From the NCBI GenBank assembly GCA_002436115.1, contig DIXV01000080.1, positions 1 through 22,459 of the forward strand: 22,459 bases of DNA. Direction: 5' to 3'. This stretch comes from Streptococcus sp. UBA6071 (lineage in GTDB: Bacteria > Bacillota > Bacilli > Lactobacillales > Streptococcaceae). This document shows, in pieces, positions 7,942 to 17,786 of this stretch (the stretch's first letter is position 1; every line of letters starts with the position of its first letter). The notes beneath the pieces were generated by a model. It saw only the letters and a list, made by a program, of their open reading frames with translations, was not told the DNA's origin and searched no databases. The translations under genes and the position numbers were made by a program.

Positions 7942-8652
7942 ATGGCTAAACAAGATCTCCTGTATTCGGGGAAAGCAAAGGATATATATAAGACAGACGA
8001 CGAAGATTTGATTATTGCAGAGTACAAGGACCAGGCAACGATGCTAAATGGTGCCCGAAAGGAGACTATCACAGGCAAAGGACGGCTCAATAATTTGATT
8101 TCGTCTTTCATTTTTGACAAACTCAATCAATCGGGTGTGCCAACCCATTTTATAAAGACCTTGTCAGATACGGAGCAGTTGAATAAGAAGGTGACGATTA
8201 TCCCTTTGGAGGTTGTTCTTCGTAACTACACAGCTGGGAGTTTTTCTAAGCGTTTTGGTCTTGAGGAGGGGCGTTTACTAGAGGAACCCATCTTAGAATT
8301 CTATTACAAGAGCGACGCCCTAGACGATCCCTTTATTAATGATGAGCATGTGGTGTTTTTGGGTATTGCTGATGAGGCTACCATTCGCCATCTCAAGACA
8401 GAGACACGACGAATCAACCGTATTTTGACGGGGATTTTTGAGGCAGTTGGCCTGAAATTGATTGATTATAAACTAGAATTTGGTTACGACAAAGAGGGCA
8501 ACATTATTTTAGCAGATGAGTTTTCCCCAGATAATTGCCGTTTGTGGACTGATGAGGGTCAGCATATGGACAAGGATGTCTTTCGTAGAGATTTGGGAGA
8601 CTTGACGGCGGTCTACCAAACGGTTTTAGAAAAACTAGAAACACTGAAATAA
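7942..8652 (+). CDS. purC: Phosphoribosylaminoimidazole-succinocarboxamide synthase (SAICAR synthetase)
   Basis: PurC joins aspartate to CAIR using ATP, giving SAICAR in de novo purine synthesis. The 236-residue product has the usual length and motifs: [10 protein letters not shown] (nucleotide-binding start), [25 protein letters not shown] and [12 protein letters not shown], the last holding substrate- and metal-binding residues. The ATG at 7942 follows GAAAGG at about 7928-7933. It is the first gene of the pur run, with its own promoter 30 bases upstream. purL follows 13 bases after its stop. Confidence 0.97.
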   Translation: MAKQDLLYSGKAKDIYKTDDEDLIIAEYKDQATMLNGARKETITGKGRLNNLISSFIFDKLNQSGVPTHFIKTLSDTEQLNKKVTIIPLEVVLRNYTAGSFSKRFGLEEGRLLEEPILEFYYKSDALDDPFINDEHVVFLGIADEATIRHLKTETRRINRILTGIFEAVGLKLIDYKLEFGYDKEGNIILADEFSPDNCRLWTDEGQHMDKDVFRRDLGDLTAVYQTVLEKLETLK

Positions 8653-8665
8653 GGAATGATTGTGT

Positions 8666-11600
8666 ATGATAAACAAACGGATTTTTGTTGAGAAGAAGCC
8701 CCATTTTCAAGGGAAAGCCAAGTCTCTGGTCAAGGAACTGGTTCATAATTTGCAACTGTCAACCCTGACCCACTTACGTCTGGTACAGGTCTACGATGTT
8801 TTTAATGTAACAGAAGCCTTGCTTGAAAAGGCAGAAGAGCATCTTTTTTCTGAACGGGTAACGGATCATATTTTGGAGGAAGACCTTGTAGAGAAAGAAC
8901 TTTCAAAGGCGACCTTCTTTGCTATTGAGTCGCTTCCTGGTCAGTTTGACCAGCGGTCAGCATCGGCTCAAGAAGCTCTTATTCTGCTTGGCGCAGGGAG
9001 TGATGTTAGAGTCAATACAGCTCACCTTTATCTTGTTAATCAAACCATTGCTACAGATGAGTTAGCTGCCATAAAAAACTATTTACTCAATCCTGTGGAT
9101 TCTCGTTTCAAAGATATTACGCTTGGTATTACTGCTCAAGACTTCTCAGTATCTGACAAGACGATTCCTAAGCTTGACTTCTTTGACACTTACACTGCTG
9201 AAGATTTTGTTGCTTACAAGAATGAGCATGGTATGGCAATGGAAGTAGATGATTTGGTTTTCATCCAAGACTACTTCAAGTCTATTGGGCGTGTGCCTAC
9301 AGAGACAGAACTCAGGGTTTTGGACACCTATTGGTCTGATCACTGTCGTCATACGACATTTGAAACAGAGTTGCGCCAAATTGATTTTTCTGCCTCTCAA
9401 TTCCGAGAGCAGCTACAAAAGACTTACGACAAGTACCTAGCCATGCGCAACGAAGTAGGACGCACTGAAAAGCCACAGACCCTCATGGATATGGCAACGA
9501 TTTTTGGACGGTACGAATATTCTAAGGGGCGATTAGAGGATTTGGAAGTTTCCGATGAAATCAATGCTTGCTCAGTTAATATTGAGGTTGATGTCAACGG
9601 GGTTAAGGAGCCATGGCTTCTCATGTTCAAAAATGAAACCCATAATCATCCGACGGAAATTGAGCCCTTCGGTGGTGCAGCGACCTGTATCGGGGGAGCG
9701 ATTCGAGACCCTTTATCAGGTCGAAGTTATGTTTACCAAGCTATGCGGATCTCAGGAGCAGGCGATATAACTCGCCCTCTTTCGGAGACACGTTCTGGAA
9801 AGCTTCCTCAACAGGTCATCTCTAAAACAGCCGCACAGGGCTATTCTTCCTATGGTAATCAAATTGGTCTTGCAACGACTTACGTCAAAGAGTACTTCCA
9901 TCCAGGTTTCGTGGCGAAGCGGATGGAACTTGGTGCAGTTGTTGGTGCGGCTCCTAAGGAGAACGTTGTCCGTGAAAAGCCTGTTTCAGGAGATGTGGTT
10001 ATTTTACTTGGTGGAAAGACCGGCCGCGACGGTGTTGGTGGTGCAACAGGTTCTTCTAAAGTGCAAACTGTAGAGTCTGTTGAGACAGCTGGCGCAGAGG
10101 TTCAAAAAGGGAACGCTATTGAGGAGCGCAAGATTCAGCGGCTCTTTCGTAAGGGAGAGGTTACCCGCCTCATTAAAAAATCAAATGATTTTGGTGCAGG
10201 AGGGGTTTGCGTTGCGATTGGTGAGCTGGCCGATGGTCTTGAGATTGATCTGAACACGATTCCTTTGAAGTATCAAGGGCTTAACGGTACGGAAATTGCT
10301 ATTTCTGAATCACAGGAACGGATGAGTGTTGTGGTTTCTCCAGAGAACGCTGAACGCTTTATTGCGGAGTGCTATAAGGAGAATATTGAGGCGGTTATTG
10401 TAGCGACGGTAACGGAAAAACCAAATCTTGTCATGACATGGAATGGTGAAACTATCGTTGATATCGAACGTGCTTTCCTTGATACCAATGGGGTTCGAGT
10501 AGTTGTGGATGCTAAGGTGGTAGATAGTGGACTCTCCCTACCAGAGCAACGAGAAACCTCAGCGGAGACATTGGAAAAAGACACTGTAGCAGTTCTATCA
10601 GAACTGAATCACTCTAGTCAAAAGGGCTTGCAAACCCTCTTTGACAGCTCAGTCGGTCGCTCGACCGTCAATCATCCAATCGGAGGCCGCTACCAAGTCA
10701 CACCGATAGAAAGTTCGGTTCAAAAGTTGCCCGTTCAAAATGGTGTAACGACTACGGCTTCGGTCATAGCACAGGGGTATAACCCTTACATTGCGCAATG
10801 GTCCCCTTATCACGGTGCAGCTTATGCCGTGATTGAAGCCACAGCACGCTTGGTGGCAACAGGAAGTCACTGGTCTAAAGCCCGTTTCTCTTACCAAGAA
10901 TATTTTGAGCGTATGGATAAGCAGGCGGAGCGTTTCGGCCAGCCTGTCTCAGCCCTACTTGGCTCTATAGAAGCTCAACTTCAGTTAGGTCTTCCAGCTA
11001 TCGGAGGGAAGGATTCCATGTCTGGAACATTTGAGGAGCTAGCTGTTCCTCCGACACTTGTGGCTTTTGGGGTAACAACTGCAGAGCTTGAAAAGGTGCT
11101 TTCTCCTGAGTTTAAGGCTGTTGGAGAGACGGTTTATTACCTGCCGGGTCAACCGATTTCAGCAGATATTGATTTCGATCTAATCACATCAAATTTCACA
11201 AAGTTTTCGGCTATCCAAGCCCAGCATACCCTTACAGCAGCCTCAGCAGTTAAGTACGGCGGTGTCATTGAAAGCCTCGCCTTGATGAGTTTTGGAAATC
11301 GTATTGGTGTTCAAGTTGATCTTAATGATCTGGAAAACAGCTTAACCGCTCAACTTGGTGGCTTTATCTTTACAACTACTGAAGAAGTTGCAGGTGCATT
11401 AAAAATTGGTCAAACGATTCCTGATTTCCGTATGACAGTCAATGGGGTTCATCTAGCTGGCAAGACCCTTCTGGCAGCATTTGAAGGCAGATTAGAGGAT
11501 GTTTACCCAACGGAATTTGAGCAGTCACAAGAGTTAGCAGAAGTACCTGCGGTTGAGTCAAGGACGATTATCGCATCTAAAGAAAAAGTTGCGCAGCCCT

Positions 11601-12400
11601 TGGTTTATATTCCAGTCTTTCCTGGAACAAACTCTGAGTATGATTCGGCTAAAGCGTTTGAACAAGCTGGCGCTAAAGTTAATCTGGTTCCTTTTATTAC
11701 GCTTGACGAGACAGCTATTGAAGCCTCTGTTGAGATAATGGTGGACAACATTAAGCAGTCCAATATCATCTTCTTAGCAGGAGGATTCTCAGCGGCAGAC
11801 GAGCCAGATGGGTCAGCTAAATTTATCGTTACTATTTTGCTTAACGAAAAAGTTCGGTCGGCTATTGATGAGTTTATCAAGAAAGGGGGACTTATTATTG
11901 GCATCTGCAATGGTTTTCAAGCCCTTGTTAAGTCAGGCCTCCTTCCTTATGGAAACTTTGAAGATGCAAGCAAGACTAGCCCAACCCTCTTTTACAACGA
12001 CAGCAATCAGCATATGGCGAAGATGGTCGAAACGCGTATCACCAATGTTAATTCGCCGTGGCTTGCAGGTGTAAAAATAGGAGAGGTTTACACGGTTCCG
12101 ATTTCTCATGGAGAAGGGAAGTTTGTGGTGACAGCTGAGGAATTTACCCAGCTACGAGATAAAGGACAAATCTGGAGCCAATATGTGGACTTTGATGGCA
12201 ATCCGAGCATGGATTCTAAGTACAATCCAAATGGTTCGAACCATGCTATTGAAGGCATTATGAATGACAATGGTCAAATCATTGGTAGAATGGGACACTC
12301 TGAACGTTACGAAGACGGCCTCTTTCAGAATATCCCGGGAAAGAAAGACCAACAGCTCTTTGAAAGTGCCGTCAGCTATTTCACAAAAAAATCATCCTAG
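8666..12400 (+). CDS. purL: Phosphoribosylformylglycinamidine synthase, long single-chain form
   Basis: This enzyme converts FGAR to FGAM with glutamine and ATP. The 1244-residue product is the large form in which synthetase and glutaminase are fused; many other Gram-positives, such as Bacillus, split it into PurS, PurQ and small PurL. The N-terminal and linker part is followed by the duplicated PurM-like synthetase halves (motifs SDHCRHTTFE, KNETHNHPTEIEPFGGA, GGKTGRDGVGGATGSS) and a class I glutaminase domain from about residue 975. The catalytic triad is visible: Cys1081 (GICNGFQAL), His1211 and Glu1213 (GHSER). ATG 8666 lies ten bases after AAGGA (8651-8655); an in-frame TTG at 8660 is too close to it. 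The frame is intact throughout. Confidence 0.97.
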   Translation: MINKRIFVEKKPHFQGKAKSLVKELVHNLQLSTLTHLRLVQVYDVFNVTEALLEKAEEHLFSERVTDHILEEDLVEKELSKATFFAIESLPGQFDQRSASAQEALILLGAGSDVRVNTAHLYLVNQTIATDELAAIKNYLLNPVDSRFKDITLGITAQDFSVSDKTIPKLDFFDTYTAEDFVAYKNEHGMAMEVDDLVFIQDYFKSIGRVPTETELRVLDTYWSDHCRHTTFETELRQIDFSASQFREQLQKTYDKYLAMRNEVGRTEKPQTLMDMATIFGRYEYSKGRLEDLEVSDEINACSVNIEVDVNGVKEPWLLMFKNETHNHPTEIEPFGGAATCIGGAIRDPLSGRSYVYQAMRISGAGDITRPLSETRSGKLPQQVISKTAAQGYSSYGNQIGLATTYVKEYFHPGFVAKRMELGAVVGAAPKENVVREKPVSGDVVILLGGKTGRDGVGGATGSSKVQTVESVETAGAEVQKGNAIEERKIQRLFRKGEVTRLIKKSNDFGAGGVCVAIGELADGLEIDLNTIPLKYQGLNGTEIAISESQERMSVVVSPENAERFIAECYKENIEAVIVATVTEKPNLVMTWNGETIVDIERAFLDTNGVRVVVDAKVVDSGLSLPEQRETSAETLEKDTVAVLSELNHSSQKGLQTLFDSSVGRSTVNHPIGGRYQVTPIESSVQKLPVQNGVTTTASVIAQGYNPYIAQWSPYHGAAYAVIEATARLVATGSHWSKARFSYQEYFERMDKQAERFGQPVSALLGSIEAQLQLGLPAIGGKDSMSGTFEELAVPPTLVAFGVTTAELEKVLSPEFKAVGETVYYLPGQPISADIDFDLITSNFTKFSAIQAQHTLTAASAVKYGGVIESLALMSFGNRIGVQVDLNDLENSLTAQLGGFIFTTTEEVAGALKIGQTIPDFRMTVNGVHLAGKTLLAAFEGRLEDVYPTEFEQSQELAEVPAVESRTIIASKEKVAQPLVYIPVFPGTNSEYDSAKAFEQAGAKVNLVPFITLDETAIEASVEIMVDNIKQSNIIFLAGGFSAADEPDGSAKFIVTILLNEKVRSAIDEFIKKGGLIIGICNGFQALVKSGLLPYGNFEDASKTSPTLFYNDSNQHMAKMVETRITNVNSPWLAGVKIGEVYTVPISHGEGKFVVTAEEFTQLRDKGQIWSQYVDFDGNPSMDSKYNPNGSNHAIEGIMNDNGQIIGRMGHSERYEDGLFQNIPGKKDQQLFESAVSYFTKKSS

Positions 12401-12539
12401 TTTAATTCCTTTAGCGAGGAGAGGGACATCTTTAGAGAATTTTATGAGGTGAGGATTTCCCTATAGTTTTATAAAGCACTGGGCACCACTTGGCTAGCAA
12501 ATGGGCATGCAGTTTTTTAGAAAAGAAAGAAGACATAAA

Positions 12540-13997
12540 GTGACATACGAAGTAAAATCTCTTAATGAAGAATGCGGGTTGTTTGGTATTTGGGGACATC
12601 CCCAAGCTGCACAGGTTTCTTATTTTGGTCTGCATAGCTTGCAGCATCGAGGTCAAGAAGGAGCGGGTATTCTCTCCAATGACGAGGGCTTTCTTAAACG
12701 CCGTCGAGATACAGGACTGGTTTCAGAGGTATTTAAGAATCCGACTGACTTGGGGAAGTTGACAGGTGGTTCGGCTATTGGTCATGTTCGCTATGCGACA
12801 GCAGGTCAAGCTTCCATTGACAATATCCAACCCTTTCTGTTTAATTTCAATGACATGCAGGTCGGCTTGGCTCATAATGGGAATCTAACGAATACCGAAC
12901 GTCTCAAAAAAGAATTGGAAGCCGATGGTGCGATTTTCTCCAGTTCATCAGATACGGAGATTTTGATGCACTTGATCCGCCGTAGTCAAAAAGTGGATTT
13001 TGTTGATAAGGTTAAAGAAGCCCTTAATAAGGTTAAGGGAGGATTTGCCTACCTTCTGATGTTGGAAGATAAGATGATTGCGGCACTTGACCCAAACGGT
13101 TTTCGTCCCCTTTCAATTGGTCAAATGGCTAATGGTGCTTGGGTCGTTTCAAGTGAAACCTGTGCCTTTGAGGTGGTCGGTGCTCAGTGGGTTCGTGATA
13201 TTAAACCAGGTGAGCTGCTTATCATTGACGACCAAGGGGTCACTTATGATCAGTATACAGATGAGACACAATTATCTATCTGCTCGATGGAATATGTTTA
13301 TTTTGCTCGTCCTGATTCAGTCATTCACGGGGTCAATGTGCATACTGCTCGAAAGGAAATGGGTAGGAGACTGGCGCGTGAAGCTAAAATAGATGCGGAC
13401 ATTGTTGTTGGCGTGCCCAATTCATCCCTTTCAGCGGCGTCAGGCTATGCCGAAGAATCCGGTCTACCTTATGAAATGGGACTGATTAAAAATCAGTATA
13501 CCCAGAGAACATTTATCCAACCAACTCAAGAGTTGCGAGATCAAGGTGTTCGTATGAAATTATCTGCTGTATCAAGTATTGTTAAGGGAAAACGGGTTAT
13601 CATGGTGGATGATTCCATCGTTCGGGGGACTACAAGCCGTCGAATTGTTCAACTTCTAAAAGAGGCTGGTGCTACAGAAGTTCATGTGGCTATTGGTAGC
13701 CCAGAGCTCAGGTTTCCATGTTTTTATGGGATTGATATCCAAACTCGCCGGGAGTTAATTTCAGCCAACCATAGTGTTGATGAGGTCTGTGATATCATCG
13801 GTGCTGATAGCCTAACCTATCTTTCCCTGAATGGTCTTATTGAGTCTATTGGAATCAAGACCGATGCCCCCAATGGTGGTCTTTGTGTGGCCTACTTTGA
13901 CGGTCAATTTCCAGCTCCACTTTATGACTATGAAGAAGACTATATCAATAGTTTAGGGGAAAAAACAAGTTTCTATATGGAACATGTGAAGTCGTAG
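12540..13997 (+). CDS. purF: Amidophosphoribosyltransferase (glutamine PRPP amidotransferase)
   Basis: PurF makes 5-phosphoribosylamine from PRPP and glutamine, the committing step of purine synthesis. I place the start at GTG 12540, giving 485 residues beginning MTYEVKSLNEE and then Cys12-Gly; this leaves exactly an 11-residue propeptide before the catalytic N-terminal cysteine, as in the Bacillus subtilis enzyme. An ATG at 12501 in frame is possible but would add an unusual basic tail. Motifs seen: CGLFGIWG, SLQHRGQEGAGI, GHVRYATAG, the PRPP loop VIMVDDSIVRGTTS. Three of the four B. subtilis cluster-binding cysteines are present (Cys248, Cys394, Cys449); the fourth position is Tyr452. A 139-base gap without a clear promoter separates it from purL. 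Confidence 0.95.
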   Translation: MTYEVKSLNEECGLFGIWGHPQAAQVSYFGLHSLQHRGQEGAGILSNDEGFLKRRRDTGLVSEVFKNPTDLGKLTGGSAIGHVRYATAGQASIDNIQPFLFNFNDMQVGLAHNGNLTNTERLKKELEADGAIFSSSSDTEILMHLIRRSQKVDFVDKVKEALNKVKGGFAYLLMLEDKMIAALDPNGFRPLSIGQMANGAWVVSSETCAFEVVGAQWVRDIKPGELLIIDDQGVTYDQYTDETQLSICSMEYVYFARPDSVIHGVNVHTARKEMGRRLAREAKIDADIVVGVPNSSLSAASGYAEESGLPYEMGLIKNQYTQRTFIQPTQELRDQGVRMKLSAVSSIVKGKRVIMVDDSIVRGTTSRRIVQLLKEAGATEVHVAIGSPELRFPCFYGIDIQTRRELISANHSVDEVCDIIGADSLTYLSLNGLIESIGIKTDAPNGGLCVAYFDGQFPAPLYDYEEDYINSLGEKTSFYMEHVKS

Positions 13998-14217
13998 AGG
14001 AGTTATGCTCGTAAAGGTAGCTGATGGATAGTTTAGAAATTACGGTACAGGCTCTGTTTTTAAAGGGACAATCAGTCTTTTTGTAGACTTTGGGAGTGTT
14101 CTGATTCAGTATGCCGACTGTGTTTAGTGACCATCACCTTGGTAGCTTGATTTATCTAGCACCTAGCTTAGCCTATTTAAGGCTTAGGAATCCATACATA
14201 TCAGAAAGAGAGAAAAT
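13998..14217. other. 220-base non-coding gap between purF and purM
   Basis: No gene is recognised. A nine-codon frame (14004-14030 region) follows a ribosome-site-like GAGGAG but is too short to support. An imperfect hairpin CTTAGCC/GGCTTAG with one mismatch lies at about 14166-14188. No clear promoter or PurR site is seen; the gap is unusually long for this operon. Confidence 0.4.
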
Positions 14218-15237
14218 ATGTCTAAAAATGCTTATGCTCAGTCAGGTGTTGACGTTGAAGCAGGTTATGAAGTTGTTGAACGGATAAAAAAACATGTGGC
14301 GCGGACGGAACGTCTGGGCGTCATGGGAGCTCTTGGGGGCTTCGGTGGCATGTTTGACTTGACACAAACGGGTGTTAAGGAACCAGTCCTCATCTCTGGT
14401 ACGGACGGTGTCGGAACCAAGCTCATGCTAGCTATCAAGTACGATAAGCATGATACTATAGGTCAGGATTGTGTTGCCATGTGCGTCAACGATATTATTG
14501 CAGCTGGAGCAGAACCTCTTTACTTCCTTGATTACATCGCGACTGGTAAAAATGAACCTGCGAAATTGGAGCAGATCGTAGCTGGTGTCGCGGAAGGTTG
14601 TGTCCAAGCTGGTGCAGCACTTATCGGTGGTGAAACGGCTGAAATGCCTAGTATGTATAGCGAAGATGATTATGACTTGGCTGGTTTTGCGGTTGGAATC
14701 GCTGAAAAATCACAAATCATCGATGGCTCAAAAGTAGCTGATGGAGATATCCTTCTAGGTCTTGCCTCAAGTGGGATTCACTCAAATGGTTATTCGTTGG
14801 TCCGTCGAGTTTTTGCCGACTATAGTGGCGATGAGCTTCTCCCAGAATTGGAAGGACAAAAACTCAAGGATGTTCTTATTGAGCCAACTCGTATCTATGT
14901 CAAAGCGGTTCTTCCTTTAGTCAAAGAAGGTTTGGTCAATGGGATTGCCCACATTACAGGCGGTGGCTTCATCGAGAATATTCCACGGATGTTTTCAGAT
15001 GATCTAGCCGCTGAAATTCAAGAAGATAAGGTGCCTGTTCTACCGATTTTTAAAGCTCTTGAAACATATGGTAAAATTAAACACGAAGAAATGTTTGAAA
15101 TTTTCAACATGGGAATTGGCTTAATCTTGGCTGTTACTCCTGAAAATGTTGACCGTGTTAAAGCGTTGGTAGATGAAGAAGTTTACGAACTTGGTCGTGT
15201 TATCAAAAAAGAAGAGTTGAGTGTGATCATCAAATGA
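14218..15237 (+). CDS. purM: Phosphoribosylformylglycinamidine cyclo-ligase (AIR synthetase)
   Basis: PurM closes the imidazole ring of FGAM with ATP, giving AIR. The 339-residue product has normal length. Typical motifs are [15 protein letters not shown] at the N-terminus, [59 protein letters not shown] and HITGGGF. The ATG at 14218 follows AGAAAGAGAG. Its last bases overlap the purN start by four (ATGA), showing coupled translation. Confidence 0.97.
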   Translation: MSKNAYAQSGVDVEAGYEVVERIKKHVARTERLGVMGALGGFGGMFDLTQTGVKEPVLISGTDGVGTKLMLAIKYDKHDTIGQDCVAMCVNDIIAAGAEPLYFLDYIATGKNEPAKLEQIVAGVAEGCVQAGAALIGGETAEMPSMYSEDDYDLAGFAVGIAEKSQIIDGSKVADGDILLGLASSGIHSNGYSLVRRVFADYSGDELLPELEGQKLKDVLIEPTRIYVKAVLPLVKEGLVNGIAHITGGGFIENIPRMFSDDLAAEIQEDKVPVLPIFKALETYGKIKHEEMFEIFNMGIGLILAVTPENVDRVKALVDEEVYELGRVIKKEELSVIIK

Positions 15238-15779
15238 AAAAAATAGCCGTCTTCGCTTCTGGTAGTGGGTCGAATTTTCAAGTTATTGCAGAACAATTCA
15301 AGGTTGAATGTGTTTTCTCAGACCGCCCTGATGCCTATGTCCTTGAGCGCGCTCAGAACCTAGGCGTCAAAGCTTACACTTTTGAGCTCAAGGAGTTTGA
15401 CAGCAAGGTGGCTTACGAGCAAGCGATTATTGATTTGTTGAACCAGCACCAAATTGACTTGGTTTGTCTGGCAGGCTACATGAAAATTGTCGGACCGACT
15501 CTTCTGGCTGCTTATGAAGGGCGGATGATTAACATCCACCCAGCCTTCCTACCAGAATTTCCAGGAGCCCACGGGATTCAAGATGCTTGGGAGGCTGGTG
15601 TTGACCAATCTGGTGTAACCATTCATTGGGTTGACAGCGGTGTGGATACCGGGCAAATCATCAAGCAAGTGCGCGTGCCGCGCCTAGCTGGCGACACCAT
15701 TGAAAGTTTTGAAACTAGGATACATGAAGCGGAGTATGAATTGTATTCAGAGGTGATTAGAGAGTTACTCATCAACTGA
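15234..15779 (+). CDS. purN: Phosphoribosylglycinamide formyltransferase
   Basis: PurN transfers a formyl group from 10-formyltetrahydrofolate to GAR, giving FGAR. The 181-residue product is of usual size. It begins with the Rossmann-like phosphate loop [12 protein letters not shown] and shows the catalytic set: Asn and His in [17 protein letters not shown], and the acidic residue in [11 protein letters not shown]. Its start codon overlaps the purM stop. A decayed gene follows, before purH. Confidence 0.97.
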   Translation: MKKIAVFASGSGSNFQVIAEQFKVECVFSDRPDAYVLERAQNLGVKAYTFELKEFDSKVAYEQAIIDLLNQHQIDLVCLAGYMKIVGPTLLAAYEGRMINIHPAFLPEFPGAHGIQDAWEAGVDQSGVTIHWVDSGVDTGQIIKQVRVPRLAGDTIESFETRIHEAEYELYSEVIRELLIN

Positions 15780-15813
15780 GTATGAATATTGTTTGCCTGG
15801 ACAATGGCTACCT

Positions 15814-16147
15814 ATGAAGGTGAATAAGATACCTTCAAACAAAACTTACTTAGCCTTTATTTTGAGTCAGTTATCGGATTTGGATGACATCCGTTATCGC
15901 ACTATGACTATGGTGGGAGAATTTGTTCTCTATTATCATGGGAAAACTGTTGGAGGCATTGATAATGCTGTCTGTTGGTAAAACAAGTGAAGGTAGCCCT
16001 CGCTTATGTGCTATAGGCTTCCTATGAGCAACCTTATGATGGTGCAAAACCGATGTTTTGGGTTGAGGAAGTTGATATTCAGACTTTCTAATTGGATTGT
16101 TTGAAGCAGTCTATTCGGAATTAGCAGTCCCTAAGACAAAAAATTGA
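15814..16147 (+). pseudogene. Decayed TfoX/Sxy N-terminal-domain-like gene
   Basis: Three consecutive pieces in different frames together read like one small TfoX N-terminal-domain protein of about 110 residues. Piece one (15814-15970) contains FILSQLSDLDDIRYR and GEFVLYYHGKTVGGI. Piece two (15972-16091, another frame) gives LLVKQVKVALAYV, an internal TAG at 16014, then SYEQPYDGAKPMFWVEEV, ending at TAA 16089. Piece three (16085-16147, third frame) gives FLIGLFEAVYSELAVPKTKN and a stop. The order and the motifs (MGE-LYY-GK-GGIYD, YE-PY-GAK) match the family as I know it. A tandem ACTATG duplication sits at 15901-15912. The gene is thus broken by at least two frameshifts and one stop. It lies between purN and purH, same strand, and has no ribosome site of note. 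Confidence 0.85.
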
Positions 16148-16167
16148 ATATTTTTTAAGGAGAAATC

Positions 16168-17715
16168 ATGACAAAACGCGCACTGATTAGCGTATCAGAC
16201 AAGGCGGGCATTGTTGACTTTGCCCAAGAATTAAAAAAACTCGGTTGGGACATTATCTCAACTGGAGGAACCAAGGTTGCCCTTGATAATGCTGGGGTCA
16301 AGACCATCGCCATCGACGATGTGACGGGCTTCCCAGAAATGATGGACGGTCGTGTCAAGACCCTTCACCCGAATATTCACGGAGGTCTTTTGGCTCGTCG
16401 TGATGCGGATAGCCACCTGCAAGCTGCCAAAGACAATAATATCGAACTGATTGATTTGGTAGTGGTTAATCTTTATCCATTCAAGGAAACGATTCTTCGT
16501 CCTGATGTGACCTACGATTTGGCGGTGGAAAACATTGATATCGGCGGACCTTCTATGCTTCGCTCAGCAGCAAAAAACCATGCTAGTGTAACAGTTATAG
16601 TTGACCCAGCTGACTATGCTGTCGTTTTGGGAGAAATAGCTGACGCAGGTGAGACAAGATTTGCAACACGTCAACGCTTAGCAGCAAAAGTTTTCCGTCA
16701 TACAGCAGCTTACGATGCGCTAATTGCTGAGTATTTTACAGCACAGGTTGGGGAAGATAAGCCTGAAAAGCTGACTTTGACTTATGATTTGAAACAGCCA
16801 ATGCGTTATGGTGAGAACCCTCAACAAGATGCTGATTTTTACCAAAAAGCAATCCCAACGGATTATTCAATTGCTGCCGCAAAACAGCTAAACGGTAAAG
16901 AATTGTCATTTAATAATATTCGAGATGCAGATGCAGCTATCCGTATTATCCGTGATTTCAAGGACCGTCCAACCGTTGTAGCCCTCAAACACATGAACCC
17001 TTGTGGAATTGGACAGGCTGACGACATTGAGACAGCTTGGGATTACGCTTATGAAGCGGATTCGGTGTCTATTTTCGGTGGTATTATCGTTCTTAATCGT
17101 GAAGTGGATGCCGCGACAGCTGAGAAGATGCATGCTATTTTTCTAGAAATCATCATTGCACCAAGCTATACAGAAGAAGCACTAGCTATTTTGACCCATA
17201 AAAAGAAAAACCTGCGCCTACTTGAGTTGCCATTTGATGCACAAGATGAAAGTGAAGTGGAAGCAGAGTATACTGGCGTGGTCGGCGGTCTTTTGGTGCA
17301 AAACCAAGATGTTGTCAAGGAACGCCCAGCTGACTGGCAGGTCGTGACTAAACGCCAACCAAGCGAGCAAGAAGCGACTGCTATGGAATTTGCTTGGAAA
17401 GCCATCAAGTACGTTAAGTCCAACGGTATCATTATCACCAATGACCACATGACCCTTGGGGTTGGACCAGGACAGACTAATCGTGTGGCCTCTGTCCGAA
17501 TCGCCATTGACCAGGCTAAGGATCGTCTTGATGGTGCAGTTCTTGCGAGTGATGCCTTCTTCCCTTTTGCGGATAATGTAGAAGAAATTGCTGCTGCAGG
17601 AATCAAGGCCATCATTCAATCAGGAGGGTCTGTCCGAGACCAAGAATCCATTGATGTTGCTGATAAATATGGACTGACCATGGTGTTTACGGATGTCAGA
17701 CACTTTAGACATTGA
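16168..17715 (+). CDS. purH: Bifunctional AICAR formyltransferase / IMP cyclohydrolase
   Basis: PurH carries out the last two steps to IMP: formylation of AICAR by 10-formyltetrahydrofolate, then ring closure. The 515-residue product has normal length. The N-terminal cyclohydrolase domain (about 1-200) shows [22 protein letters not shown] and [13 protein letters not shown]. The C-terminal transformylase domain shows MRYGENPQQ, the Lys-His catalytic pair in [11 protein letters not shown], and [15 protein letters not shown] near the end. The start at 16168 follows AAGGAG (16157-16162) at five bases. It is preceded by the tfoX-like pseudogene and followed by a terminator hairpin. Confidence 0.97.
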   Translation: MTKRALISVSDKAGIVDFAQELKKLGWDIISTGGTKVALDNAGVKTIAIDDVTGFPEMMDGRVKTLHPNIHGGLLARRDADSHLQAAKDNNIELIDLVVVNLYPFKETILRPDVTYDLAVENIDIGGPSMLRSAAKNHASVTVIVDPADYAVVLGEIADAGETRFATRQRLAAKVFRHTAAYDALIAEYFTAQVGEDKPEKLTLTYDLKQPMRYGENPQQDADFYQKAIPTDYSIAAAKQLNGKELSFNNIRDADAAIRIIRDFKDRPTVVALKHMNPCGIGQADDIETAWDYAYEADSVSIFGGIIVLNREVDAATAEKMHAIFLEIIIAPSYTEEALAILTHKKKNLRLLELPFDAQDESEVEAEYTGVVGGLLVQNQDVVKERPADWQVVTKRQPSEQEATAMEFAWKAIKYVKSNGIIITNDHMTLGVGPGQTNRVASVRIAIDQAKDRLDGAVLASDAFFPFADNVEEIAAAGIKAIIQSGGSVRDQESIDVADKYGLTMVFTDVRHFRH

Positions 17716-17724
17716 GTTCACTTG

Positions 17725-17750
17725 AAACCTCGTCCAATGGGCGAGGTTTT
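17725..17750 (+). terminator. Terminator after purH
   Basis: An 8-bp stem AAACCTCG (17725-17732) / CGAGGTTT (17742-17749) with a 9-base loop and a short T run. It ends the pur run nine bases after the purH stop. Confidence 0.75.
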
Positions 17751-17786
17751 GCCATACGGATGGTTCTGCTGAGAGGAGAATATGGT

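Noticed and set aside
11605..11910. 101-residue minus-strand frame
   Set aside because: It is antisense to the glutaminase domain of purL and has no signals of its own.
12401..12539. Possible promoter or attenuator between purL and purF
   Set aside because: No convincing -35/-10 pair, hairpin with a T run or antiterminator pairing could be found by eye.
14004..14030. Nine-codon frame after purF with a good ribosome site
   Set aside because: Too short and without any support; the ribosome-site resemblance is probably chance.
17166..17615. 149-residue minus-strand frame
   Set aside because: It lies wholly inside purH, whose frame is conserved to the end; the antisense product is Ser/Thr-rich with no recognisable motif.
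17712..17786. Earlier starts for the AraC-type gene (17712 TTG, 17760 ATG)
   Set aside because: The first would run through the purH terminator hairpin, and neither has a ribosome site, whereas TTG 17787 has AGGAG eight bases ahead.
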